A DNA stretch of 64,000 nt from assembly GCA_963281155.1 (NCBI GenBank), contig CAUJLY010000004.1, positions 4,960,001 to 5,024,000 on the forward strand, given 5' to 3'. The notes beneath the pieces were generated by a model that saw only the letters and a list, made by a program, of their open reading frames with translations, ran no database searches and was not told the origin of the DNA. This document shows, piece after piece, positions 33,307-45,229 of this stretch (position 1 is its first letter; each line of letters opens with the position of its first letter). A program made the position numbers and the translations under genes. This DNA is from Rhabditophanes sp. KR3021 (lineage: Eukaryota > Nematoda > Chromadorea > Rhabditida > Alloionematidae).

Positions 33307-36300
33307 ATGCTAAGGCCGAAAAAGCGAGGGCCTTATGATATAATAAATGACGATTTATATGATTGTCGCATTCCGATCCATAATGAATTGGCTTATCAGC
33401 ACGGCATACATTTTTCCGCAAAATACATTGGGTCAATGGAAATTCCAAAGTTGGTAAAAGTTTATTTAAAACAAACGCATGTTCAAAAATTAACATTTAT
33501 AAATGTCAATTCAGTAGACGGAAGATATATTGTAACCATGTGATTGATTTGTGAATTACGCTTATTTTTATTAATATTACAAAATTGAATCAAAACTGAT
33601 TTACATAATTTAAAAAATGACTGACTTATTTTATTATTCAAATGTATTTTTATGTTTTGAATTAAATGTTACTTTTTTATGTTGACAACTCGAGGTGAAA
33701 TAGTGGCAAGTATGAGGAGAGTTCGTTACGAATTCAAGGCACGTGGCATCAAAAAACGTCCTGTGGATATTACAGTTTCTCTCGATGGAGCCAAGGTCAC
33801 TCTTCTGCGAACCAAAAAGCAAAAAAAAAATGATGCGACCTGGGACGAAAGCAAACTTTTAGTGATGTTCCATCCTATCTATAGGTATTTATTTACATTT
33901 TTATTTATTTATCTGCTTTTGTAGAATTTTTTATGTCAGTCATGACTCTCAAGACCTCCAAATATTTTCATACATTGCCAGAGATGGAGCATCAAATACA
34001 TTTAAATGTAATGTGTTCAAGTGTGAAAAAAAGGTGAGAAGAAGTATTTTGATAAAAGTGATTCGCGTTTAGCAGTTGTCATCATTAATTTTTATTAGTT
34101 ATTACATTATTATCTTTAAATTGATATATGATTTACATCACTAGTAGCGGCAATAAGTACTTTTGTTTGGCTGGTTGTTGTCAGCTGGAATGATTGCTTT
34201 GATCTGGTAACACTTTCTAACAAAACTTAGAGATTACCCATGTTGTCGTGTGTATATTTATTGGCGTAAACTCTTAAAAGTAGTTAAAAATAAAAAATAA
34301 AAATTGAGTTACTTGGTGGTGAGTAACATCTTATGGTCTTCATCACGGAGCTTTTACTAGACACTCGTTTATCATCTATTATGCCAAGAAATTTGTGTGT
34401 TGAATGTGATCTAATAATAAAATAAAGGCGTAGAGAACGATAGAGCCGGCAAGATGTAATGCAGGCTCTCTTCGTTGATCATTGACTATTGCTTGTTCTA
34501 GAAAAGCGATATATTTTTTGAGGAAACTTCGTGTAAACTCTCTCTGGCAACACACTGAATACTCTGTTGCTGCCACTTAATTTTACTTTTATCTATTTGT
34601 CTTTTTGTCAAAATCTTTGTTAGCATTCAATATATTGTTATTTTGGATGCTACCACAATTTTCAATCAACATTACTTTTGCTGAAACTTATTTTCAACAT
34701 TTGTAACTAATTTTATGCCGTCTTGTATAATTGTCTTTAATAAGTTCAAAAATACTTTGTAGAAAGATAGTTATTTTTTATTAGAAAGGATAGTTTGTTT
34801 AGATAACAAAATAAAATATGATTAGGATTGAAAGTGATAAAGATCCTGATGCTTTTTTGTCAACTGAGAATCGCTTCTATTACTTGCGATTGATGACTAA
34901 GGCCGGTGAAAAAAATGAACCAATTAAAGTGAAATTTGTCCGTTGGGCAAATCCAAATCTTCACAAAATGAGTGTTGATGATGATTCAAATTTAGAGGTT
35001 TATTTATTTAAAATGATTTAAAAATGTCATTTTAGAAGATGTCAAAATGTCATTTTTATTTATATGTTACTAGTACTTATGTGATGTCATCTAATCTTAT
35101 TATTTTAGAGTCAAGCAATGCGAGTAGTACGAACTATAGGGCAAGCATTTGAAGTTTGCCATAAAATGTCACAAGAGCAGTTTGTTGAAAAACACCAACT
35201 GGAAGAAAATGAAATACCCGGTAGTCAAAAACAATCTTCTGCTAGAAATTCTATTATTGGCACACAATTGTCAAATTATGATGATGTGGAAGGTGATGAA
35301 AGTGATCACCAACAACAATATAGACAAGATAACAAACTTTCAACGTTGACAGAAGAGGGATCGTCATCACCTGAGCCGGGCGTGGCTTTGAATAGAAGAT
35401 CTAGCACTTTTATCCCACGGAAACCCTCTTCTGATCTCAGCTCTTCACAACCTCCCGAAACAAACATTCCACAAGCTTCATCTTCTGCAACTCTGCCATT
35501 GAATTCGACTACATTTCCTAACTCATTCATGGGAACGCAAGCAAATCCTGGAGCCATCAACAATCCCAACTTATCTCATCCTAACTTACATAGCATACCA
35601 AATATGGCAAATGTCTTTCAAATTAATAATAGTCTCCCTCATTCGAGTACATGGAATTACGGTAAGTTTTCAAGAACAACTAAAAATAATATTAAAAGGC
35701 AAAAATATGGGCGAGTTTTATAAAGTTAGATTAAACATAGATGCAACACAAATTACATTATGAAAAAGATATCGATGAAAAGAGAAAATTAGACTAACGT
35801 CTTTTATTTCGTTTGTCTTCATAGACTTTCTTCACTTCTTCCGAAGTCCTTGTAGTTTTATCACCGATTCTTCTACTAGCATTTTGTTTTCGACCCGTAT
35901 TACGGCGTCATTGTGTTCTTTTTCCACGAAAGCGAGTCAATTTTTTTCATACGCTTCTTTATTTTTTCTTCATAAGGAGTAAAATTAGTTTTCCTGATTT
36001 TACAGCTGCTCTTCCCTGAGCTATTTTTGCCTGCATTTTCTCTATTCCTATCTTCTTGGCCAATCATATAATTTCCTTGACTAGAATGTTGATTTACAGA
36101 TTTTGACTTGCCTGACTTCATAAGGGCAGATCTCTTCTTACCGTATTTAGATTCAGCTATTCCCCTACTAATTGAATTTCTGGTATACCTATCCAAGAAA
36201 TACTGACCATCGGCATCTACGACCGGCTTCGCATAAAGAATGCAATAAACTTCCCAATTGTATTCATCGGGTTGTTGAGGAATTTCTTCATTCAAAAAAC

Positions 36301-39300
36301 ATTTGTAGCCGGTTACATCCCATCCGAAAGAAGCCAATATGGCTTTAGCGTTTCCAAATCCTCCATTTTGGCACTTTTGTTTGTGACCAATGAATCAAAT
36401 GAGCTGATTGTTTTTCCAACTCGATCAATTAAGATCAGAATCCAATGTAATCCACCAACTGCAATATTTGTGTTGGTGACAAGAAGATGGTTATTTTTAT
36501 AACTATTGAAAATAGGCCGAAAGTCCTCAAAATCCCATATAAGTTCTGATGAATAAACTACCGTGATACATGTTCTGGACTCCATACTTCAAACTCGTCT
36601 ACTTTGCCACTTCTTTCAAGCATGGAGTGTATTTCTTCCATGATTTCGGATTCCCCAAACTAAAGATGATGCGTAGAACCCTTCTATGACAACTGGAAGT
36701 TCATCAAATTCCATACCCCCAACAGTTTCTTTGAGAGAGAGCTCGGGAAAGCGTTTGAGATAGTTGAATCCCCACGTCCATTTCTTGATTGTCTAAAATA
36801 TATTAATAAATGGAATTAATTAACGTGCTCTTACCGATAAACTCCAAACCAATAACTTTGGGATTGCTTCTCATCATAGTGATAGCCCTCTGAGCAACTG
36901 GTCTCTTTTCAACGGGATATTATGTGCTTGAACCAGTTTTAGCAACGGCGGCTAAGATTCTATTGTTGTTTTGTTGCATTTTGATGGTTGATAATTACTA
37001 AAAGTAAACGAAATGATTGATTTATTGCATGGCATAACTAATTAGAAACAACAAAGAACATAGAATAACAAAAGAAACTGTTAAAAAACATGTAATTATA
37101 AACGAAATGAAGATTAAGTTATTATTCTAAGCAATAAAGTTATCAGAATCTTACCTGAAGATGAATTTAATATTTAAATATTTATTAAAAGTTTAAAAAT
37201 AGTACAAAGGCTAATTAAATCAAAATAATTTCTATATTTATCGTGTTGCTACTTCATTTAATCTTTGATTTGAAAAATACTAATATTTGATATGCCATTT
37301 TTGTCGCCGTTTAATAGATATAATAATCTATTTTAAATTGCTCCAAGTAATTATTTATTCAAATTCAGCATCATTTTTTGCTTCATATCATTATAATAAT
37401 TATCACAGAGTTAATCTCAACTCAAAAAACCACAAAGTCTAAATTTAATGCTAACGTATATTTGTCTGACTTAGTTTTAATCTCACGTAAATAGACTGAC
37501 TCAACTCTTAATCTAGCATAAAATCAACTGGTTTAACAAACTTTGAGTTGGGAGAGGCTGCTGAGTCATCAAAATATTTCACTATTTATTGTTCAAAGGT
37601 TTTTTTGTTTCAAAATTTTATTGAGCCATTTATTTGAATAAAATATCTCAGTAATATTATTGTATGAATATGTATCAAATGTAAGAGTAAGAAATAGTTA
37701 TTATTAAAAAAGAATTGTTAATTAATTTATGAGTACAACTTTAACCCAATTTAGTTGAAACTTAAAATAAAAAATATTAATCAGAAGAACCATCATAAAA
37801 TGGAGTTGATTGCTCATTCTTAATTTCGTTGTTAAGTAATGGTTCTAATTTATTAGCCTTAACATTTTTAAACCTTCATCTTGACATCTAGCCAATCGAT
37901 CTCTTCCTTTATTAGTGACCCTCACGGCGACACTTTCACCAACATTAAAATCATTTCCGTTATAACTACTCTATTGCTTTCTACGAGCTCTAATTTGTGC
38001 TTTTAATTTCAGATTTCTATCAAGAAAATGTAAGCTTATATCATACTTTTATACAAAAATGTTATTTTTTAGATATATCTTATTTTGAATAGGTCATATC
38101 TGTTTAATTACTGTTCAAAACTCATTTCCATTGTAGCAATTTTATTCTTTTTTACCGTTCTATTTTACACTCACACTTACAAATCTTTACCAGGAAGGGG
38201 TAACCCGTGATCACACATTTTATACAAATAATTATAATTTAAAATATTTCAAAAATTGAGATATTCACTAGTTTATTTAAAGATCTACATTCGACTATCA
38301 GTTCGAATAGAAAACTGAAACTATATAATTGAAAGTACAACTAAAAAATATACATAGAGTAAAAATCAAAATTGTATTTGTTATTCTCTACCTTAATACA
38401 TTCATTAAATGAGTTTCCTCCAAATTAGGATGGAGTCTTTTTTGTAGATTCCATTTTTTCTTGGTTGCTAGGTTAAACTCCATCCAATACCAATTCAGCA
38501 ACTCTTTAAATCTCCCTTCTCAGCACGGTCATTATCTTTTCTTCAGCATCTCTAATCCTTGCATCTACTTTCTTCTTCCTTCAACATCTTCCAATCTCTT
38601 TTATTCATTGGCATTTTCCTCAATATTTCCTTCATCAGCAGCTACATATTCGACATTTTGTTCTTTATTAGGCTGAATATGGGTTGGAGGACCTAAGCAG
38701 ACAAAGATTAGAATTACGTTAATGAAACTCACGGCATCTCCATCGTTACACCTGGTGGAAACTGCTGAAGTCCATATCTAACCCTATGTTTTGGTGACTC
38801 GTTTCTCGATGGCATAATAATATATGCATAAGTAATAAGAGTATTAATAATGAACAAAATAGAGGCAATATAATAAAATACATATAAAGGAAATGTTGAA
38901 ATCAATTAACAAATTAAAATTGGGTGATTAAAATAATAATATCATTAGAGTTTTTAGCTATTTAAAGTATCAAATGTTGTCCATTACTCGTCGATCAGTT
39001 AAACATCCCAATAATACTTTTTTCAATTGCATAACGAAATTAATTTTGTATTATATTTATAGATGGTACATGGAATTATGGTTTACCGATGCAGAATTTT
39101 CCTTCTCTCCAATCTCTTGATCCTAATCTCAATCCTGCATTATTTAATATGCCAAATTTTGCCGGAACCTATCCTTCTACATCTGTTCCTTATGGCTTAG
39201 GCTCTCCACTACTAATTAGTCCAACGGGTACTGTACAAATGCCAAATTCCATTATTGAAAACCAAAAAAATGAAGATCGTAACTTGCAAGCTAATTTGTC

Positions 39301-41656
39301 AACAGGCGGTGTCGGTAGTACAAATGAAATTAACTCATTACCGGCTGGCAATGTGGCTTCATTAAATCAAGCTATGCATCTAACTAAATCTCTTGAGCAA
39401 TACAATCAACAATTGATTAGATGTCAGTTAGATCAAGCTCAGCAATCAGCAAATGTCGCTGGATGCCAGGTTCAGCTATTGCGAGACCAATTAAATAGTG
39501 AAACAACCGCTAGAATTGAAGCACAAGTCGGTTTAACAAATATTATTTTCTTAAACCTATTTATTTTTAGTCCCGAACACACCAACTTTTAAATACCAAC
39601 AGAGAATTATTGGATCAAGTTACCTCCTTGGTTCAAAGATTGCAGAATTTGGAAACGAGGTTATCAAGCGATATTCACACCGCTTGCCAAGTACAAAATA
39701 TTCCACACCAAATACAAATGGTCCAACAGCAATTGCAAAATTATATTTCTGCGCCACCGATAAATGTGGCTGGTGTTTCTGTAATTCCAGATAATCGCCA
39801 TGAAACTAGTTTATTAACGACCGGTCCATCTTTGTATCAACCATATCAAATTCAAACATTAGCTGATCTGAGAGCTGGTTCTTTGCCACCAAATACAGCT
39901 AAGGACATTCTATTTGATGTAAAAAGTAAGCATAAACGAAATCGCGGTGATTGTGGAACCAAAACAGAGCCAGAAAGCAATGCCGATGACACTTCTGATT
40001 ATGATAGTTCAGAAGCTTTTGATAAACCTGCTAAAAACATCGCTTTAAATGCTAATGTTCATCCAACTCCAGTTACTTCTAATCTACATGTATCAAATTC
40101 ACAAAGTTTGAGTCAAGCAATTTATAATAAACAATTTGGAAGAGCAAATATTGGGAACAACAACACTTTAGTCAAAGATTATAATGTACTGCCCGGCCAT
40201 GATATCCAAGGCGGAAGTATAATGCATGCTTTGACAGATGAAACAGAATTATCTAATATCCAATCTTTAAAAGAATCTGCCACTGATTCGCCAAGAAAGA
40301 AAAAAGATACTGCTGGTGTGTTGAATGAAAAGGAATTCTTTAGAATGTCATTTAATAAAACATTGCAAAATAAAAAAGCCAAAGATGCCAAGGAATCGAA
40401 ATGGACTATTGATATGGTTGATCCAATTGATTCTAGCAATCCCATTCCTCTCTCACTTTCCAATCTAATTGATGAAGAAATAATGATGACAAAGCCCGAA
40501 AGAAAGAAACACATGACTGGTGGGTCATCTGTTATACGAGATTTTCTGAATGGTAACACTGTAGCATCCACATCACTTCCAACTGCAGCTAAAATTTTTT
40601 CGATTGATAGACGTAGGTTTTACTTTATGAATGATTGTTTCGCTTTGTGCTTTCTTCTTATCTTCCATTATTATTACTTCACATCCTGCACGTATGTTTT
40701 AGTTTTGCGCCGCGGTTCTATTATGAACAAGTATGGAGATAAGCAACTTGCTTCGAAAAAAAGTTCAGCATATCGAGTTAATTCTGTGATTTAAATTTTG
40801 TTGCTTTCAAGATTTAAATAAAATGTTTTTAATATGTCTGTATTTATAAATATTGTTGCCATGTCATTTGCTATGATAGTTTACCAAATGTCTTAATGCT
40901 ATTTGTCATCACCTTCAAAGTAAGAATGTTTATCACAATTTATGTAAGCTGCCAATTCATTTGAAATAATGTAAATAATTAGTATATAAAAACAATTTTT
41001 GATTTTAGCACCTTCGAAGTTTTCAACCGATCTAAAATATAATAATCTGCCTGCTTCATCTTCATTATTTACTGCAATGTATCCACCTGTCAAATCAACA
41101 CCAGCCAATAGTCAAAACAATAAGCCGAGAGTAAGTTAAGCCATGGCACATTTTTTATTAGAAAAACAAAAGTGGTATTTCTTAGAACTGAGCCTCGTAA
41201 ATTGTTGTTGAAGCAATATTAAAAGTAATTGAGTGTTGGAAATATACATTTTACTTATAACATAATATTATTATTTAAAAAATATGAACTTCTTTATAAT
41301 TAGATGGCATTAAATAACAAAATGTTGACATTTAGATACGGTTTGGAAACCCAATTGACAGTTATCGTAGTTCAAGGGCAACATCAGTTGGGGCAGAAAA
41401 CAATTCTAAGAACTTTTTTAAAGATCCAATACTACCTGAACCAATGAAAAGAGAATCAAAAAATAAGAATATGCAAAAATTTTCATCTATAGAAACAACA
41501 AGAACAGACCCAAATAACAATCCCTCGTCAACAGTCAAATTTGGTGTTGATATCAGGAAACCATCATCTATAGCATCATTTAACATTCATCCAGCAGTAT
41601 CAAAAGACAAGCATCATGATTTTGACTTCAGTAAATTTCGTGCAGGTAAACAATAA
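33307..41656 (+). CDS. NOS1AP: NOS1AP/CAPON-like PTB-domain adaptor
   Basis: Cytoplasmic adaptor; the family links neuronal NO synthase and scaffold proteins through an N-terminal PTB domain and a C-terminal tail. Exons are 33307-33453, 33685-33884, 33925-34033, 35109-35661, 39063-39526, 39571-40552, 41009-41130 and 41336-41656, or 965 residues. The PTB domain spans exons one to four: [65 protein letters not shown] and [15 protein letters not shown] coiled coil follows ([18 protein letters not shown] then [17 protein letters not shown]), joined across a 44-bp intron. The tail is Ser/Asn-rich and differs from vertebrates. Intron one has GT at its start but TG at its end. Exon six can instead read on to a stop at 40794, followed by AATAAA at 40817, so two 3' ends are likely. 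The sixth donor AATG|GTAACA and later exons agree in phase. Confidence 0.85.
34818..34997 (+). other. Candidate alternative first exon inside NOS1AP intron three
   Basis: Sixty codons from ATG 34818 have clear coding character ([20 protein letters not shown], then [20 protein letters not shown]) and end at GAG|GTTTAT in phase 0. That is the phase of NOS1AP exon four at 35109. A stop in every usable upstream phase rules out a cassette exon. It could be the start of a short isoform lacking the first part of the PTB domain, or a fragment of an unrelated gene. No family recognised. Confidence 0.3.
35900..38820 (-). mobile_element. Decayed mobile element with Ulp1/C48-like protease ORF
   Basis: Antisense to NOS1AP, inside its largest intron. 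From the element's 5' side: an ATG frame near 38814 ([18 protein letters not shown]); a patch near 37980-37840 with [20 protein letters not shown], resembling C-terminal pieces of integrase-type proteins; an ATG frame at 36979 ([13 protein letters not shown]) broken by a stop; then [14 protein letters not shown]. After that comes a C48 (Ulp1) protease-like core, with [20 protein letters not shown] holding the catalytic His region. The usual Gln-x5-Asp-Cys-Gly active site reads [11 protein letters not shown], so the catalytic cysteine is replaced by Trp. Frames must be changed near 36330, near 36560 and probably near 36660. Proteases of this type accompany several DNA transposon superfamilies. 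Superfamily and ends are not determined. Confidence 0.5.
40817..40822 (+). promoter_or_regulatory. Polyadenylation signal for a short NOS1AP isoform
   Basis: AATAAA 23 bp past the stop at 40792-40794, which is reached if NOS1AP exon six is not spliced at 40553. Its position supports an alternative 3' end, but the hexamer is frequent in such A+T-rich DNA. Confidence 0.3.
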
Positions 41657-43762
41657 ACATCTCAACTAAGTACTTACATCTCCTCTCACAACCATTCCAT
41701 TTACGAATATCAATTTTTATCAACTTTTACATCGAACTTAATCTTTAGAACCATTTCACTAATAAAAGCTATCAATCGACGGCAAAATTTATCGTCAAAA
41801 TATGCTTTTGTTATTTCCTTTGAATAACATTATTTATACATTTTATATAGACATATATATTTCATTCTCAATAAATACATATTTTCTTTCTTTATAAATA
41901 CCAAATGTATGTTCAACTCAGGATTATTTTGAAGATTTGAATACCAAACAATTTATTGCACCATAAATATAGTATGCTATTTTGGTATTTTCTTATTGTG
42001 TTTTGATGGGCAATTACAGGCAAAATAAAAATATTGCAGTGTTTTGATTAAAATTATTTAAATTGAAAGGAAATGAGGTTAAAATTGGATCGGAGAATGC
42101 TTTATTGTCTGACTATAAATAGAAAGGTTAACAAATTTTAACTTACATCTATTTTTTGTATTTTATTGAAGCACCAAAATAAGTGAAAAGCGTTGAGACG
42201 CCTTAGCTTGTGCAAATATTATGATGGCACCAAATTAGGTAAAAAGAGATTATCACAAAAGCAGTTTTAATTGTCCATTGACTCAAATTATACATTAATC
42301 GGCGAAAAACAACAACATTTTAAACAATTTCATCTCTCAAATGTGTTTTTTTCAGATATTTACAGTAAATTCTTTATAACAAAATAAAATACATCATCAA
42401 GTCGTAAAATGTATTTTGTAATAACTTTTAATTGAAATTACAATATGTCCAACAAATATCTGACGATACAATAAATATAATTAATTAAACAACAACAGTA
42501 TGGTTGCTTTTCCATTATACGAAGACATAATAATTCACAAATTCATATACTTTTATCTTATTTATTCATTTCCACTAATTATGAGAAGTATTTTTATTCA
42601 TATAAATACTCTCAAAGATGCATATCTAATTAACAAATTCTCAATATTAATTTCCCTTTTTTGAGATTTTTTTGTATATCCATAAAACCAGTATCTTATT
42701 AATTCAGCATTATAAAATTGCTCTCTTAAGCCTGTTTCGCTAAAAGGCTTGAACTTTATATCTCTCATAATTAGCAGATTCTAAAATTAAATATCTACAA
42801 TTAATACATATCAGGAGATTATCTACACTCTTTACTTTTTTTATATTAGATATATTTTTTGAAAATGAGGAAAACCTTCTTCAAAATACCCATAAGTGAT
42901 GCTTTTTAAAATCATCAGTGTCTGCATGAGTAGCTATTAAATTGTTTCCTTAAAATCCTTTATATTTAAGTTATTTATTTCCTCTAAAATGGTTGTCTTA
43001 ATAAATAACCTTTTAAATATATACACTACAAAATTACTTTCCAGAAGTAGATGATCGCTCTTATTTGATATTACTCATGAATGGATAAATTTATTATTTT
43101 CAAAGCCCCTAAAAGAATCACAATTCCATAAATACATTACATTTCTACAATTTTTGTAGCAAAAAATTTCTTTTGATTGAAAAAGTCAAATATAAATCTC
43201 TTTTGTAATGAAAAATGACTACAAATTATGTTAAATCCTCCTACTTTTGATGTTGATTTGTGTTATTTCGGTAGATATAAATATGTAACAAATGCCATTA
43301 AATTCATTATTCTTACACATCCATGTATACATGCATTTGTTCAAATTGAAGTGCTAATATGCAATTGTTACCTATACTGCATAAAAAATGCTTCTTTGGA
43401 TATTTTCAATTTTATGCGTGGGTACTAACTAAAAAATATGATTCTTTTTTAATTTTGCTAAATAAGCTAGCCCAATAGAATAAAGTTTCGTCATTCCTAA
43501 AGTTATTACCAAATCCCCACACTTATTTATATTTCATAGAGATTAACGTATCTTTTCCAAATTTTAAAAATTGTAACACATAAACCCCTGAGGATTGATC
43601 ATATGTCGTTTCTCATATATCCTCTTATCATATTTAATTGTTGAAGAAAAATAAAGTGCGTACCCTAATTAGCATTTCTTTTTAAATACAGCCTACTTGA
43701 AAAGGAAATAAGAAATTATTTTATAAAATTTATTTACATCTAATTTTTATTCTTTAGATAGT
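41657..43762. other. Gene-poor A+T-rich stretch
   Basis: Spacer between NOS1AP and the neuropeptide gene. No exon pair, repeat array or conserved frame was seen. A GCAG|GTAAAC site at the very end of NOS1AP would allow further exons here, but none could be found. Confidence 0.45.
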
Positions 43763-44075
43763 ATGCTTAATACTTATATCAAAACATTTTGTATTATATT
43801 CGGATCATTTCTTTTGATTTTCGGAAATGGTAAGTTGATTATGATTTATGACAAATAAACATTATTTAGTTAACGTAAATGCAGATGACTCAGTTCACAG
43901 TGGGGCTTACTCCGGAGAAATGGTTCCTAACACTTACCAGTCTTATCCAAATATGGGATATGGAGCATTCCTGACAGACGATGGTGAATTTTACCCAAGG
44001 TCAAGAAAATGGGCAAGCCAGCTACGTTATGGAAAACGTTCCTGGTCCAGCCAACTCCGATATGGCAGGAAATAA
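43763..44075 (+). CDS. Neuropeptide precursor for two LRYamide peptides
   Basis: Exons 43763-43829 and 43885-44075 encode an 85-residue prepropeptide. The first exon is a signal peptide (MLNTYIKTFCIIFGSFLLIF). The propeptide spacer is acidic and Tyr/Gly-rich (GAYSGEMVPNTYQSYPNMGY). The end carries RK-WASQLRY-GKR and then SWSSQLRY-GRK before the stop. Dibasic sites bracket each copy and the glycines would give C-terminal amides: WASQLRYamide and SWSSQLRYamide. The layout (signal, spacer, tandem amidated copies, dibasic sites) is that of a regulated secretory neuropeptide. The RYamide end recalls FMRFamide-like, short NPF and luqin/RYamide families. The Trp-x-Ser-Gln-Leu-Arg-Tyr core matches none that I know with certainty. 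No cysteine pair of the luqin type is present. AATAAA lies at about 44255. Confidence 0.8.
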
Positions 44076-44708
44076 TTGTTATAATCGAAACTTTATTGAG
44101 TACACTTTTAGTTCCTTTTTTACACTTAAATACAATGATGAGTCAGTACAATAATCTCGTCTTGCAATTTAATAACCTTGAAGTTTCTGCATTTAATTAT
44201 TGTAATCCATTTTATTTTAAATCTTATAAAGTCTGAGTGTTTCTAAATGTTTAAAATAAATCTTCTATTACGCCAAAAAGTTGTCAAGTTTGTTTAATTA
44301 TTATTTAAATATCTAACATACTGCCATGATCTTATACATTATACACCAATGCACGACCTATACAGACGTTTGACATCTATTTCATCATGCTTATGTTCGC
44401 TTAACAACAATCATTTGCATTATTATTTCGAATTGTGTTTTCCTTGATTATTTAATAAGGCAATAGGTGCTAAAGACAACAGAATAATACAAATTAAAGA
44501 TAGAATTTGTTTGATTTACTATCAATTATATTGTACTCCTTGGTAAGCGCGAATAACATCGCGAAAAACAGACCCTAGTCTAAGACAGGAACTAGCTTTT
44601 GAATTTATGTTTTGATATGCATTGCCGTTGAGTGGATTTTTGACTTACCTAGACGGCACCAATCATTAAATCTAACCTAAACCACTTTTTAGGCATTTGT
44701 GAGCGAGT

Positions 44709-45229
44709 ATGAATTATTTGACTCATTATTTTTATTCTAATAATAAAAAAATAGTCACGGAACCAAAATTGGAAACAAACAACAAAATCAATGCCTGGGA
44801 ATTGGTTAATGATGAAATAATTGCTGAAGGTATTTTTAGTGTAAACTTTTGATTATTTTTTAACTCAAATATTTTAATTTTAAATACCTTCAATTTCACA
44901 ACTTAAACTGTTTTTCTTTTATTTTCCAACCTTAACTATCTTTTTATTTAGCTACTTCTTACAATCTTGAACAAAAAGAAAAGATCGAATCGGATTTTTA
45001 TACCAAAATTGAGGAAGAATACGACATTTTATCTGATTATGAAATAAATGAATATGACATTGAACAAATCTCTGCCGAAATAAATGTTCCAAAAGACCTA
45101 ATCAGATATTGTTACAACAAAAACAATAAAAATGTTCCAAAAGACCTAATCAAATATTATTACAACAAAAGCAATAAAAATGTTTCCGAAACTATGAAAA
45201 AGATTAGTGATAGCTTTATTGGACGTTAA
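44709..45229 (+). CDS. Small unknown protein with internal duplication, homeodomain-like helix pattern
   Basis: Exons 44709-44829 and 44952-45229 (phase 1) give 132 residues. The chain is acidic and helical (EQKEKIESDFYTKIEEEYDI, then INEYDIEQISAEINVPKDLI). The run DIEQISAEINVPKDLIRYCYNKNNK has the spacing of homeodomain helices two and three (hydrophobic, Ala/Ser, Ile, then Ile-Arg-x-Cys-Tyr), but the signature WFxN is replaced by CYNK, so any kinship is speculative. The 16 residues NVPKDLIRYCYNKNNK are repeated immediately as NVPKDLIKYYYNKSNK by a DNA duplication. There is no signal peptide or membrane segment. Otherwise unrecognised. Confidence 0.5.
45083..45178. repeat. 48-bp in-frame tandem duplication
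   Basis: 45083-45130 and 45131-45178 are identical except at three positions, all A/G differences. The unit is 16 codons and lies wholly inside the coding region of the small gene at 44709. Confidence 0.9.

Noticed and set aside
33290..33496. Minus-strand ORF over NOS1AP exon one
   Set aside because: Shadow of the conserved PTB-coding exon on the plus strand.
35306..35569. Minus-strand ORF over NOS1AP exon four
   Set aside because: Antisense shadow; the plus-strand frame follows directly from the PTB domain.
38461..38676. 71-residue plus-strand ORF
   Set aside because: Antisense of the decayed mobile-element gene; Ser/Phe-rich translation is a by-product.
40618..40718. Transmembrane segment at the end of NOS1AP ([17 protein letters not shown])
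   Set aside because: It is bounded by AG|GTTTTA and TATGTTTTAG and looks like an intron read through.
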